Source: UBA6170 sp942491385 (GTDB lineage Bacteria; Chloroflexota; Anaerolineae; Anaerolineales; Anaerolineaceae). Taken from it: DNA of 64,000 bases. The stretch lies in contig CALOAF010000005.1 in NCBI GenBank assembly GCA_942491385.1, forward strand, positions 558,001-622,000. Direction: 5' to 3'. The notes beneath the pieces were generated by a model. The model saw only the letters and a program-made list of their open reading frames with translations, ran no database searches and had not been told where the DNA came from. The position numbers were made by a program, and so were the translations under genes. This document shows, piece by piece, positions 54,675 to 64,000 of this stretch (the first letter of the stretch is position 1; every line of letters starts with the position of its first letter).

Positions 54675-57662
54675 CTAGAAACCTTCCAGAAGCGAAAAAT
54701 CTGCCACACCCTGTGCCAGTAACGCGATTCCCTGCAGCATACCCAGCCGGTTTTCCCGGATTGCCTGATCTTCAACCATCACCAAAACTTCATCAAAGAA
54801 TTGGTTAATTACCGGCATTAAAGGCATAAACACATGAAAGAAATCTGCCATGGAACCTGGTCTGCGCTCAAAATTTGATATTGATATTAAGCCAGCATAC
54901 AATTCCCGTTCGGAGTCTTCTTTTAATAGGGTGGGGCTCACCTGGTTAATCTTCGTTAAATCACGGGTGATGCGTACACAGCGCGAGTAGGTGGGTAATA
55001 TCTGCTCCCAATCGCTACGTTTGATCCAATCTTGCAAGGTCTGAATAGCTCGGACAGCCGCTGCCGGGTTGTGTCCCTGAGCTGCCAGTACAGCAGCCAC
55101 CACATCATAGCGGTATCCCTGTTCTAATAAACTACTCTGTAAACGTGCATTGATGAACTCAAGGCAAGCTTGAAAATCCTGCGGTTTCATTTCGAGGGGC
55201 AAATTCGATGCTGCCAGCTTGATCCCTTCCTTTAGATCAAAATCCAGGTCCCAGGCAATCAACATTTGAACCAGACCCAAAGCAACACGCCGTTGAGCAA
55301 AGGGATCCTTGGTACCACTGGGCGCTAAACCCGCCGCGAATAAACCAGCCAGCGTATCTAACCTGTCGGCCAAACTCAGCACCAATCCCGGACGACTACC
55401 TGGCATCTGATCACCGCTAAAGCGTGGTTGGTAATGTTCATAAATGGCTTTGGCTACCTCACCCAGTTCGCCGGATTTTAAGGCATAATAATGCCCCATT
55501 ACACCTTGCAGTGACGTCATCTCAATCACCATGTGCGTCATTAAATCAGCTTTGCATAAATGGGCAGCACGACGGGTAACCCGTGCCTCATTCTCCGTAA
55601 AATCCAGGAAATCTGTGAGTTTTGGGATGATTTTTTCAATGCGTTCCGTTTTGTCCAGCATGGAACCTAGTTTGAATTGAAAGGTTAATCCGGAAAGTGA
55701 TTCACGCACCTCCACCAGGCTACTGGTCAAGTCCTCTTTGATGAAGAAAGCTGCATCGGCAAAACGTGCCCGCACAACCTGTTCATTACCATCTACAACC
55801 TGATCCAGGTGTTGATCATCACCATTGCGCACCCCAACAAAAAATTTCATCAGGTTACCGTTCATGTCAAAAACAGGGAAGTACCGTTGATGTTTCTTCA
55901 TCACCGAAATCAACACTTCAGGTGGTAATTCCAGGTACTCTTCTTCAAAGCTACCTGCAAATACTGTTGGTGATTCCAACATCATGGTAACCTCATCCAA
56001 AAGTTCTTCATCCAGACGATTCTCAGCACCACCCAATTCAGTGATTTTTTCCTTTACCAGCTGCCGAATAATAGTTTTTCTCTCTTCAACGTCAATCAGA
56101 ATATGCTGGTTTTTCATAACTTTAAAATAACTGGATGGGTTATTCACCGCAACGATTTCAGGTTCCTGGAAGCGCAGGCCTCTGGTTTGCCTTTTACTAA
56201 CCAGACCAGCATAGCAAAACGGGATCAATTGATCTCCCAAAATAGCTAATAACCAGCGGATTGGACGCGAAAAAGCCACGTTGGATTCATTCCAGCGCAT
56301 GGATTTATCAAATTTCAAATTAGCAATCACAACAGGGAGTGTTTCTGCCAGCACCTGTAGTGCTGCCCGGCCAGATTGTTGTACCTGCACTGTAACGTAA
56401 CGACCGCCATCAATTTCAGAAATCTCTAATGCGGAAACATCCACACCTTTTCCTCGCGCAAACCCTTCTGCAGCCTTTGTTGGCGTGCCATCCGGATTGA
56501 AAGCACGCTCGGCCGGCGGGCCTTTGACCACCTGCGACAGATCAGACTGCCTTAACGCCATTTCTGCCACGGAAACCACCAGTCGTCGTGGTGTGCCAAA
56601 CACACGCACATCTGCATGCGTTAATCGTAACTCATCCAGCAAGGGTGGTATGCGTTCATTGAGTTGGGTCAGAACAGATTTAAGATCACCTACAGGCAAT
56701 TCCTCACAGCCAATTTCAAACAAAAACGGAGCCGTACCGGACAATGAATTCACCTCAATCCGGGGAACGTCCTCTTCTTGTTTATGAGTTTCCGTTTTCC
56801 AGGGGAAGCCCATTGCTTCACGTTGTTGAACATAGGCTTCCGCCACTTTGCGTGAAATTTCCCGCATGCGGGAAAACAAAGCCTGTCGTTCAGTCACTCC
56901 CACTGCCCCGCGCGTATCCAGCACATTAAAAATATGGGAACATTTCAACACATTATCATGCGCCGGTAACACCAAACCCAGGGTCAAAGCTTCATTTGCT
57001 TCCGCTTCAAATAGATCAAACATCTCTCGTAAGCGGGTTACATCCGCCACTTCAAAATAATATTTGCTGTGCTCCTGTTCTCCTTTTAGATGCACATCGC
57101 CATAGGTGCGATCAGGACTCCATTGAATATCTTTGAAGTTATTAACTTTTTGCAAAGCCATGGCAATGCGCTCCAAACCATAGGTGATTTCCACCGATAC
57201 AGGTTCCATGGGCATGCCACCTGCCTGCTGGAAGTATGTGAATTGGGTAATTTCCTGACCATCCAACCAGACTTCCCATCCCAGACCCCAGGCACCTAAG
57301 GCCGGGGATTCCCAGTTATCTTCCACAAAACGGATATCATGTTCAGCGGGGTTGACCCCTAGCGCTTGCAACGATTGCAAATAAATTTCCTGTGGATTGC
57401 CAGGATCAGGTTTTAGAATCACTTGAAATTGGGTGTGCATCTGTAAACGGTTTGGATTTTCACCATAACGACCATCATCCGGGCGTACGGAGGGTTCTAC
57501 ATAGGCTACTTTCCATGGTTCCGGCCCCAACACCCGTAAGGAAGTCGCCGGGTTCATCGTGCCAGCACCCACCTGTGTATAGTAGGGCTGCCAGATGAGA
57601 CAACCCTGATCATTCCAGAATTGTTGTAATTTCAAGATGATGGATTGGAAATCCAGGCTCAT
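54675..57662 (-). CDS. glyQS: Glycyl-tRNA synthetase, fused alpha and beta chains
   Basis: 995 residues. The N-terminal 300 match the alpha subunit (LQQFWNDQGCLIWQPYYTQV, PNRLQMHTQFQVI, TYFQQAGGMPMEP, YGLERIAMALQ); after a short linker with KTETHKQEEDVPRIEV the beta subunit starts (FEIGCEELPVGDLKSVLTQL) and ends with an anticodon-binding helical domain. Charges tRNA-Gly. Most bacteria of this type have two genes; the fusion occurs in some phyla. The ATG at 57662 has GGAGG upstream. Confidence 0.96.
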   Translation of the reverse strand: MSLDFQSIILKLQQFWNDQGCLIWQPYYTQVGAGTMNPATSLRVLGPEPWKVAYVEPSVRPDDGRYGENPNRLQMHTQFQVILKPDPGNPQEIYLQSLQALGVNPAEHDIRFVEDNWESPALGAWGLGWEVWLDGQEITQFTYFQQAGGMPMEPVSVEITYGLERIAMALQKVNNFKDIQWSPDRTYGDVHLKGEQEHSKYYFEVADVTRLREMFDLFEAEANEALTLGLVLPAHDNVLKCSHIFNVLDTRGAVGVTERQALFSRMREISRKVAEAYVQQREAMGFPWKTETHKQEEDVPRIEVNSLSGTAPFLFEIGCEELPVGDLKSVLTQLNERIPPLLDELRLTHADVRVFGTPRRLVVSVAEMALRQSDLSQVVKGPPAERAFNPDGTPTKAAEGFARGKGVDVSALEISEIDGGRYVTVQVQQSGRAALQVLAETLPVVIANLKFDKSMRWNESNVAFSRPIRWLLAILGDQLIPFCYAGLVSKRQTRGLRFQEPEIVAVNNPSSYFKVMKNQHILIDVEERKTIIRQLVKEKITELGGAENRLDEELLDEVTMMLESPTVFAGSFEEEYLELPPEVLISVMKKHQRYFPVFDMNGNLMKFFVGVRNGDDQHLDQVVDGNEQVVRARFADAAFFIKEDLTSSLVEVRESLSGLTFQFKLGSMLDKTERIEKIIPKLTDFLDFTENEARVTRRAAHLCKADLMTHMVIEMTSLQGVMGHYYALKSGELGEVAKAIYEHYQPRFSGDQMPGSRPGLVLSLADRLDTLAGLFAAGLAPSGTKDPFAQRRVALGLVQMLIAWDLDFDLKEGIKLAASNLPLEMKPQDFQACLEFINARLQSSLLEQGYRYDVVAAVLAAQGHNPAAAVRAIQTLQDWIKRSDWEQILPTYSRCVRITRDLTKINQVSPTLLKEDSERELYAGLISISNFERRPGSMADFFHVFMPLMPVINQFFDEVLVMVEDQAIRENRLGMLQGIALLAQGVADFSLLEGF

Positions 57663-57705
57663 TTTTTCCTCCAAAGGAAACTGTATTGCATAAAATCATC
57701 CTGCA

Positions 57706-57711
57706 ATTATA
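57706..57711 (-). promoter_or_regulatory. Possible -10 box ahead of glyQS
   Basis: Minus strand TATAAT with TTGG just upstream, about 45 nt before the start codon. The -35 box is poor, so this is tentative. No T-box leader is visible. Confidence 0.35.
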
Positions 57712-57814
57712 CCAATCAATTGTTGTGCATGGATTCTGGAAGCTATTAATAAAATAACTTGAGGATTAGACTCAATTTAAATTTTGCAGTGAGACTTGCA
57801 TCCAAACAAGTTGA

Positions 57815-58609
57815 TTAATCTGATGCTGGGGGTTTCTGTTTATCCTGATCGTCTCTGTGGATCTGTTGAAGAAAAATCTGAGAATTAATCGCCCGCTCTA
57901 ACAGATAAGTCAGGTACCATTGCATCATCTTTTCCACTTCCTGCACCTCACCTTTCTCAGGAGCGGCTGCTAATGCTTCATTATAAGTACTGCGCTGGAA
58001 ATGACGTAAATATTTCAAGGCACCCACGCTGATTTTTCGAACATCTTCATATTTATGAACGCAGCGGGGACAGATAACACCCCCTACGAGTGCGGAAAAA
58101 TATTGATCTTCGGCTTTTATTTCTTCCTGACAACCAATACACTGAAACAATTGCGGTCGGTAACCCATCAGGTCCAGCAAACGCAGTTCGTAATATCTCA
58201 GCACCACAAAAACTGAATCCGTTGTACACAGTCGTTCCAGCGTTTCCACTGCCAGACGGTACAATTTCGGATTCGAGCCATCCTCGTAGGTAAACTTATC
58301 CAGTAATTCAATCACATAGGAGGCGATACCCATCCGTTCCAGATCATCACGAATCGGTAAAAAGGCATTGATACTCTCAGCTTGTGTCACAATCCACAAA
58401 TCACGTCCCTGAGCCAACTGTAGTGCAGTACGCATGAATGGCTCTAAATGTCCACCTTTACGTGAAGTGGTTTTGCGTGCCCCTTTGGCAACAATTCTCA
58501 ATTTTCCATTTTCGCGTGTAAAAATCGTTAACAGCCGATCCGCTTCTCCCCAACGTTGGTGACGCAAAATCAATGCATCTACCCGCCGACTGCGTTCACG
58601 CGTTGTCAT
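57815..58609 (-). CDS. recO: DNA repair protein RecO
   Basis: 264 residues. N-terminal OB fold (RVDALILRHQRWGEADRLLT, GKLRIVAKGARKTTSRKGGH) and a C-terminal helical domain with a zinc finger (CIGCQEE and CPRC). Loads RecA with RecR in gap repair. Sits in the conserved cdd-recO-glyQS-dnaG-rpoD order also known from Firmicutes. Confidence 0.95.
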   Translation of the reverse strand: MTTRERSRRVDALILRHQRWGEADRLLTIFTRENGKLRIVAKGARKTTSRKGGHLEPFMRTALQLAQGRDLWIVTQAESINAFLPIRDDLERMGIASYVIELLDKFTYEDGSNPKLYRLAVETLERLCTTDSVFVVLRYYELRLLDLMGYRPQLFQCIGCQEEIKAEDQYFSALVGGVICPRCVHKYEDVRKISVGALKYLRHFQRSTYNEALAAAPEKGEVQEVEKMMQWYLTYLLERAINSQIFLQQIHRDDQDKQKPPASD

Positions 58610-58618
58610 CTGATCATC

Positions 58619-59029
58619 TTATAAGGTTGGTAAATCTTTAGGTGTGAAAGCACCAGGTAATAGTTGTGATACTGTAGATTCTTCGCGAATATTTCCCTGT
58701 GCGTCTGCGATCACGACAATTGTTTCCAGACCAAATTCTGCCATTACCTGGCGACAGCCACCACAGGGGCTACCGGCATTATCTGTCACGACAGCAATTG
58801 CTACAAACTCCCGTTCCCCCTCAGAGACAGCCTTAAAAATGGCCACCCGTTCAGCACACATCGTTGTAGGGAACGCTGCACTCTCGACGTTAATCCCATC
58901 ATAGATTTTTCCTGACGTCGTTAGAACTGCCGCACCGACCGGATAATGTGAATAAGGAACATACGCCCAACGCCGAACTGCTATAGCAGCCTGGATAAGT
59001 GATATTTTTTGTTCATCATTAATCTGCAT
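58619..59029 (-). CDS. cdd: Cytidine deaminase
   Basis: 136 residues from ATG 59029. Zinc-binding motifs CAERVAIFKA (here AAFPTTMCAERVA) and PCGGCRQVMAEF; VPYSHYPVGAAVLT is also typical. Salvages cytidine and deoxycytidine. The start overlaps the end of the upstream CNNM gene by 11 nt. Confidence 0.95.
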   Translation of the reverse strand: MQINDEQKISLIQAAIAVRRWAYVPYSHYPVGAAVLTTSGKIYDGINVESAAFPTTMCAERVAIFKAVSEGEREFVAIAVVTDNAGSPCGGCRQVMAEFGLETIVVIADAQGNIREESTVSQLLPGAFTPKDLPTL

Positions 59030-60287
59030 CAATTTGCACCGTTTCCAGAGAACTGCCAACTCGTTTTGCATGTACCTTTCGGATTCTTCTTCCACTTACC
59101 TGTGAGACAGTAAGCAACCATCCATCCACTTTGATCTGCTCACCCCCTGCTGGCACCCGACCGATCTGACCGTAAACGTAACCACCGAGAGTGTCCGCCA
59201 TATCATCCCTGAGGTCAACCCCCAATATATCGTAAACATCATCCAGATCAATGCGCCCTGAGAACACCACCTCATCCACAGATAATTGCTGAAAAAGGAG
59301 TTCCTCCGCCTGATCATACTCATCCCGGATTTCACCCACAATTTCCTCAACAATATCCTCCAAGGTTACCAATCCTGCTGTCCCGCCATATTCGTCAACG
59401 ACAACCGCCATATGCACACCCTGCGCCTGCATTTCACGCAGCAACTCATCCACGTTCTTCGATTCGGGAATGAAATAAGCCTTGCGTAAGAAAGGTCGCA
59501 CTTCGGTTTTTTCTTTTTCTGTTAAATTGGTTGCCAATAGATCTTTGGCATATAGCAATCCAATCACTTCATCAATGGTCTCTTCATACACCGGCACGCG
59601 AGAATGTCCGGATTTGGTAAAAACATCAATCGCTTCCTGCACAGTGGCACTCTCTTCCAAACCAGTAATATCGATCCGCGGTATCATGATTTCACGACAG
59701 AGTGTTTCACCAAATTGAAAGATCGAATAGATCATGGCACGTTCATCTTTTTCCAGGCCATTTTCCCCCTGATCAGTGTTAACCCAGGTGCGAATTTCCT
59801 CTTCTGTGACAGGTCCTAATCGTTGTTGCAGGGTTTCTGAAGAGCCTAATACAGCCATCATCATCGCTGCCAGAGGAGAGAATACAAACCGCATGACATT
59901 TCCCAACCCGGCTACCCGAATCGCCCACTTTTCCGGTGCATGTAACACAAGACCTTCCAGCGCGAATTCAACCAATAACAGCAGAAGGGCAGCCAGAATG
60001 ACAATCAAAAACACGATCCATAGTGCCAACTGCGGCACTAAACTGGAGATAATATAATAGATAAATGCGCTGATGATAAAGTGCATCAGAATCATGCTGA
60101 TGCGCAAGGAAACACGTAAGCGCTTCTTTTCTAACACCGATAACGCCAACTCGACACCCTTCGGGTTAATCTCACGCATCCCAATCAGCTGCATTGGACG
60201 GCTATTCAGTAAACTTGACCTAACGATTGAAAACAGCAGATCTAATCCCAAAATAACAAAAAACACTATCCATATATAATTATTCAC
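59019..60287 (-). CDS. CNNM/CorC-type membrane protein with CBS pair
   Basis: 422 residues. N-terminal DUF21-like membrane domain of about four helices, then two CBS domains (DITGLEESATVQEAIDVF and VVVDEYGGTAGLVTLEDIVE), then a CorC/HlyC C-terminal domain (VFSGRIDLDDVYDILGV). Members export or bind divalent metals, mainly magnesium or cobalt. The start is GTG 60287 overlapping the glmU stop by 8 nt. Confidence 0.9.
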   Translation of the reverse strand: MNNYIWIVFFVILGLDLLFSIVRSSLLNSRPMQLIGMREINPKGVELALSVLEKKRLRVSLRISMILMHFIISAFIYYIISSLVPQLALWIVFLIVILAALLLLLVEFALEGLVLHAPEKWAIRVAGLGNVMRFVFSPLAAMMMAVLGSSETLQQRLGPVTEEEIRTWVNTDQGENGLEKDERAMIYSIFQFGETLCREIMIPRIDITGLEESATVQEAIDVFTKSGHSRVPVYEETIDEVIGLLYAKDLLATNLTEKEKTEVRPFLRKAYFIPESKNVDELLREMQAQGVHMAVVVDEYGGTAGLVTLEDIVEEIVGEIRDEYDQAEELLFQQLSVDEVVFSGRIDLDDVYDILGVDLRDDMADTLGGYVYGQIGRVPAGGEQIKVDGWLLTVSQVSGRRIRKVHAKRVGSSLETVQIDAD

Positions 60288-61632
60288 TTGCTTTTGACTT
60301 CCTTATTGGTTTTGCTGGTACACCAACAACCACCACACCGGATGGCACATCATGTGTCACCACCGCTCCAGCGCCGGTGCGGGCATCATCTTCTATTTTA
60401 AGAGGTGCAACCAGCATCGTATCACTGCCAATAAACACCCGGTCACCAATCACGGTTGGGTGCTTCTTTTCTCCATCATAATTACAGGTAATCGTTCCAG
60501 CACCGATATTGACATCCTTGCCAATGGTTGCATTTCCAATATATGAAAAATGTCCCATTTTCGTACCGGCACCCAGATAAGAATCTTTTACCTCACCAAA
60601 ATTTCCCATGTGCACACCCGGACCTAAATGTGCGCCTTTGCGTAAGCGCGCGAATGGGCCCATATCCACGCCATCTTCCACAATCGCCTTTTCCATCACC
60701 ACCGCCAGGATCACACAGCGATTTCCCACCTGGCAATCAGTAACGATTGTATTCGGGCCAATCACACAGCCTTCACCGATAATCGTATCACCGCGCAGGA
60801 ATGTGTTGGGTTGCAGAATGGTATCCATTCCGATGGTGACACCATCTTCCACATACGTACTGGCTGGGTCAATTACAGTCACGCCTGCCAGCATGCATTG
60901 TTCTAAGATACGTTTCCGCATCACAGTTTCCGCTTCAGCCAAATGAACACGGGTATTGATGCCTAGAGCTTCATGATTGTCATTGATGGTAAAGGCATCC
61001 ACCCGTAAACCATCCTGGACAGCAATTCTCACCACGTCCGTCAAATAATATTCACCTTTCGGGGAGAGGGGTAAGCGTTCTATTGCCTGGCAGAGCCATT
61101 TTGCATCAAAACAATAAGCGCCTACATTCAGCTCAGAGATGGCCAACTGTTCCGGAGTGCATTGGGCTTCTTCCACAATGGCTGTCACAGCCCCATCCAT
61201 CCCGCGTAGAATTCTTCCAAAACCGCGCGAATCTTCGTCAATCATGGTTACCAGTGATAATGGTCCATGATTGTTTGCCTGTGTTTGTACCAACTTTTGC
61301 AAAGTGTCCGCTGTCAATAAAGGCATATCCCCATAGGTCACGAGAATTGTATCGAAATCATCCGGGATAGACGGTAGCGCGCATTGAACAGCATGGCCAG
61401 TCCCCAATTGTTCATTCTGAAGAGCAAAGTCAACCCGGTCTCCGAGATATTTCTGAACTTCTTCAGCTCCATGCCCAATTACCAACACCGTTTTCTCTGC
61501 GCCATTCATTTTGGCTACCTGAACGGCATAATGAATCATTGGCATTCCACACACCTGGTGCAAAACCTTGGGCTGCCTGGATTTCATACGCGTGCCTTTT
61601 CCTGCCGCCAGGACGATCGATGCTAATTTCAT
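60280..61632 (-). CDS. glmU: Bifunctional GlmU (UDP-GlcNAc pyrophosphorylase / acetyltransferase)
   Basis: 450 residues. Uridylyltransferase domain with LAAGKGTRMKSRQPKVLHQV, then a left-handed beta-helix with hexapeptide repeats and the acetyltransferase signature (VKDSYLGAGTKMGHFSYIGN, GAGTITCNYDGE). Makes UDP-GlcNAc for cell-wall or surface polymers. The start is ATG 61632 with GGAG upstream. Confidence 0.96.
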   Translation of the reverse strand: MKLASIVLAAGKGTRMKSRQPKVLHQVCGMPMIHYAVQVAKMNGAEKTVLVIGHGAEEVQKYLGDRVDFALQNEQLGTGHAVQCALPSIPDDFDTILVTYGDMPLLTADTLQKLVQTQANNHGPLSLVTMIDEDSRGFGRILRGMDGAVTAIVEEAQCTPEQLAISELNVGAYCFDAKWLCQAIERLPLSPKGEYYLTDVVRIAVQDGLRVDAFTINDNHEALGINTRVHLAEAETVMRKRILEQCMLAGVTVIDPASTYVEDGVTIGMDTILQPNTFLRGDTIIGEGCVIGPNTIVTDCQVGNRCVILAVVMEKAIVEDGVDMGPFARLRKGAHLGPGVHMGNFGEVKDSYLGAGTKMGHFSYIGNATIGKDVNIGAGTITCNYDGEKKHPTVIGDRVFIGSDTMLVAPLKIEDDARTGAGAVVTHDVPSGVVVVGVPAKPIRKSKASE

Positions 61633-61808
61633 GATCCCCTGCTCCAATTATTTTCGATGGATGGTATTCCTCCAGCAAACTTGCACCTTATTAAACCAAA
61701 AGAGCCTCGTATCACATGCAGGAACGCGATAGAAAGCTCAACTGAGTCAATAATGGTACTTTTAGGTTTTTTTCTTTTAGAGCGCATTGCTTTCTTTCAA
61801 AAATTAGG

Positions 61809-61879
61809 CTGGGGCGCCCGGGATCGAACCAGGATCCACAGATTCAAAGTCTGGTGTGCTGCCATTGCACCACGCCCCA
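61809..61879 (-). tRNA. tRNA-Gln (anticodon UUG)
   Basis: 71 nt plus an unencoded CCA. Acceptor TGGGGCG/CGCCCCA with discriminator G, anticodon loop CTTTGAA giving UUG, T arm GGTTCGATCC. The U1-A72 opening pair is the usual identity feature of tRNA-Gln. A weak TAGAAT box lies about 20 nt upstream (61900-61905). Confidence 0.93.
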
Positions 61880-62116
61880 GTGCTCTTAAGCAAGGAAAGA
61901 TTCTAACACACCTTCTATAATTGTACCAGTAATTTTTCTCTGGAACAGGTGTTATGCGGAATTAATTTGGGATTAATAAGCTTTGATTAACCTATAAAAA
62001 CAAAATATCTGCTATAAATAAATATAGCTTTTTCTCCCAAATTTGAATAAATAAATATCCTGACAGTTTTTCAAAGATTACATTCCAATTCTAAACAAAC
62101 TGAAGGAGGAGATTGA

Positions 62117-63949
62117 ATGAAAAAATATACCCTGTTTATTAGTTTCATAATCTTGTTATCCTTGTTATTATCCGCCTGTAAACCCGAACCTGTACCAACA
62201 CCGGAAATCCTCATCCAGACTGTCATCGTGCCAGGCACCCCTCAGACAGTCATCATCACAGCGACACCAGCTCCAACCACCGAACCAATCCAGGGTCCAA
62301 AAATTCTGCGATTGGCGTATGGTCCCGGAGATATTCCAACCATTGATCCAGCGCTTGCCTGGGATAAAATTTCGATTCAGATCATTGAAGAAACCAGCGT
62401 AGGCCTTTTTCGCCAGAATGAGGTGACAACCGAATGGGAAAAAGCCATGGTAAAGGAATGGTCAATTTCTGATGATGGGCTGACCTACACCTTTACATTG
62501 CGAGATGATGTTCCGTGGATCCGGTTCAATGGGTCAGCAGTGGAACAGATTTATGATTGTAATGGCAGTCCCCGCATGGTAACCGCGCATGATTTTGTGT
62601 ATGGGATGCTGCGAACAGCTAATCCACAAACAGCAGCCGACTTTGCTTACGTGCTCGGGAATGTTGTTGAGGGCTTACAGGAATATAATACCGAAAAGGC
62701 CCTCGATTCGTCTAAAGTCGCTATCAAAGCACTGGATGATTTCACCCTTGAAGTAAAAGTGAAACAACCTGCTGTGTATAATATCAATATATTAAGCCTC
62801 TGGTTTGCGCACGCCATGCCTGAATGGCTCATTGACGGTGACCAATGCAATGAAGGTCGGGGAGAAAAGTGGATTGAAACAGGCTTCAATCAGGGTTATG
62901 GACCATTCACGGTCAAAGAATGGGTGCATGGATCTTATTTAACCCTGGTAAAAAATCCATTCTGGCTTGGCGATGATGTTGTTCCTGCTGCAAAAATTGA
63001 TGAAATTGTGATCAAAATTAAGGATGCCGGACCTGCCTTTGCTGAATTTGAAGCTGGTTACCTGGATGTAGCGCACCTGCCAGTCATTGATTATGACCGT
63101 ATTCACGCTGATCCTGAACTCAGTGCGCTGATCAACCATGATTACACATTGGGAACCGAGTTTTATGCCTTCAACACCACGCTAACACCGACCAATGATA
63201 AACGTGTGCGGCTGGCCTTATCGAAGGCCATTGATCGCCAGGCACTCATGCAGGAATTTCCAATGTATGGACTTCCCGCATCTTTCTTTACACATCCTGG
63301 CGTAACCGGAGCCCCGCAGCCTGCTGATTATCCTGACCTCGGTATTGCTTATGATCCGGATGGTGCAAAAAATCTATTGAATGAATATCTTAATGAAAGA
63401 AGCAAAACAGCTGCTCAATTAAATATCGTTATGATGTATAACACCAGCGATGCCAACAAAAAAGTCGCCGAAGCGATGCAAACTATGTGGAAAGAAATTC
63501 TGGATGTTAATGTGGTCCTGCAAGACCAGGAATGGACAGTCTTCCGTGAAACACGGGTAACAGGAAAAGAAAATATCTACCGGGCTACCTGGAAGCAGGA
63601 ATATCCGGATGCCAATAATTTCCTGCAGGATTTATTTGGAACAAGAGGTATCTATCGCAATATCGTCAACTGGCCGTTGAGCGAGAGATCCACCCAGCAA
63701 CAAATCGACGAAAATAAGAACCCGGCTTATGATCGATTCGTGGATATTTGTCAGAAGGCAGCCATTGAGGTTGACCCTCAAAAACGGGCAGATTTATATG
63801 CACAAGCTGAACAAATCCTAACAGTAGAGGAAGCAGTGGTGATCCCGCTACATTGGTTTGCGCAGGAGGTGCTGATTCAACCGGAGATTGATCATGTTGC
63901 TTCCAACACTGGCATATACCATTTTGAAAAATGGGATATTAACCGTTAA
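62117..63949 (+). CDS. ABC transporter substrate-binding lipoprotein, oligopeptide type (family 5)
   Basis: 610 residues. Lipoprotein signal with lipobox LLSAC (Cys21), a Pro/Thr-rich linker (about 22-65), then the SBP bac 5 fold: GDIPTIDPALAWDK, AMVKEWSISDDGLTYTFTLR, TAHDFVYGMLR, and AFNTTLTPTNDKRVRLALSK with the conserved Arg-Ala region. Binds peptides or similar ligands for uptake. GGAGGAG precedes the ATG. No permease or ATPase genes are in view and a terminator follows, so it is an orphan or is partnered elsewhere. Confidence 0.9.
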   Translation: MKKYTLFISFIILLSLLLSACKPEPVPTPEILIQTVIVPGTPQTVIITATPAPTTEPIQGPKILRLAYGPGDIPTIDPALAWDKISIQIIEETSVGLFRQNEVTTEWEKAMVKEWSISDDGLTYTFTLRDDVPWIRFNGSAVEQIYDCNGSPRMVTAHDFVYGMLRTANPQTAADFAYVLGNVVEGLQEYNTEKALDSSKVAIKALDDFTLEVKVKQPAVYNINILSLWFAHAMPEWLIDGDQCNEGRGEKWIETGFNQGYGPFTVKEWVHGSYLTLVKNPFWLGDDVVPAAKIDEIVIKIKDAGPAFAEFEAGYLDVAHLPVIDYDRIHADPELSALINHDYTLGTEFYAFNTTLTPTNDKRVRLALSKAIDRQALMQEFPMYGLPASFFTHPGVTGAPQPADYPDLGIAYDPDGAKNLLNEYLNERSKTAAQLNIVMMYNTSDANKKVAEAMQTMWKEILDVNVVLQDQEWTVFRETRVTGKENIYRATWKQEYPDANNFLQDLFGTRGIYRNIVNWPLSERSTQQQIDENKNPAYDRFVDICQKAAIEVDPQKRADLYAQAEQILTVEEAVVIPLHWFAQEVLIQPEIDHVASNTGIYHFEKWDINR

Positions 63950-63969
63950 TCGATCACATCATAACAACA

Positions 63970-63998
63970 AACCGCCTTCTAACTAGAAGGTGGTTTTT
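63970..63998 (+). terminator. Intrinsic terminator of the substrate-binding protein gene
   Basis: AACCGCCTTCT pairs with AGAAGGTGGTT across a 4-nt loop (one G-T pair), followed by a T-run. It starts 21 nt after the stop. Confidence 0.85.
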
Positions 63999-64000
63999 AT

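Noticed and set aside
57663..57814. T-box riboswitch ahead of glycyl-tRNA synthetase
   Set aside because: The leader is too short and lacks the conserved T-box sequence and terminator hairpin.
1..64000. CRISPR arrays or complete insertion sequences
   Set aside because: I saw no regularly spaced repeats with spacers and no intact transposase or paired terminal repeats.

Overview
The window looks like part of a Chloroflexota chromosome, most likely class Anaerolineae. This is inferred from gene content and protein style: an alpha-beta fused glycyl-tRNA synthetase, a complete 14-gene nuo operon, multi-domain STAND, TIR and beta-propeller proteins, repetitive surface proteins, and a proline-rich linker in a lipoprotein. 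No rRNA or marker search was possible, so the class is a judgement.

Region 1 (1-1550, minus strand) is an iron-uptake unit: feoB (cut by the window edge) behind a membrane-anchored DtxR-FeoA fusion regulator. Two palindromes, 22 bp apart centre to centre, overlap its promoter. Region 2 (1.7-17.6 kb) is an accessory island with many broken genes. It holds a decayed PAS sensor, a frameshifted UroD-family gene, an intact TIR-beta-propeller membrane protein, an intact channel-like RCK (TrkA-N) protein, a RyR-domain AAA ATPase split by two one-base frameshifts, a divergent SLOG-family gene with a frameshift and a stop, a STAND-ATPase/TIR pseudogene, and a 5.5-kb STAND-TPR-TM-beta-helix pseudogene with at least ten disruptions. 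The TIR, RCK, RyR and SLOG group resembles a nucleotide-signalling conflict system and is the most interesting part of the window.

Region 3 (17.8-23.0 kb, plus strand) is an intact anaerobic catabolic operon: FadR/GntR-type regulator (apparent ATT start), glycyl radical enzyme, its radical-SAM activase and an FMN split-barrel protein. Region 4 (23.0-24.5 kb) is an AbiE-type type IV toxin-antitoxin pair whose promoter lies inside a perfect 24-bp-arm inverted repeat. Region 5 (24.7-32.3 kb) is mixed accessory DNA: two serine hydrolases and a remnant of a third, a quinone-oxidoreductase-like dehydrogenase, a broken glyoxalase gene, a P-loop kinase-like gene, two exported proteins and two copies of a short dispersed repeat.

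Region 6 (32.3-64 kb) is housekeeping and has no broken genes that I can see. It contains tRNA-Arg(UCG), nuoA-N on the minus strand from one good promoter to a strong terminator, a ferric-reductase-like flavoprotein with a 34-residue membrane peptide behind it, a GT-C-like membrane protein, then rpoD, dnaG, glyQS, recO, cdd, a CNNM/CorC-type protein and glmU (order as seen left to right, all minus strand), tRNA-Gln(UUG), and an oligopeptide-type ABC substrate-binding lipoprotein with its terminator. The contrast between about 31 kb of intact core genes and the heavily disrupted island argues for real decay there, although one-base indels in homopolymers could also be consensus errors.
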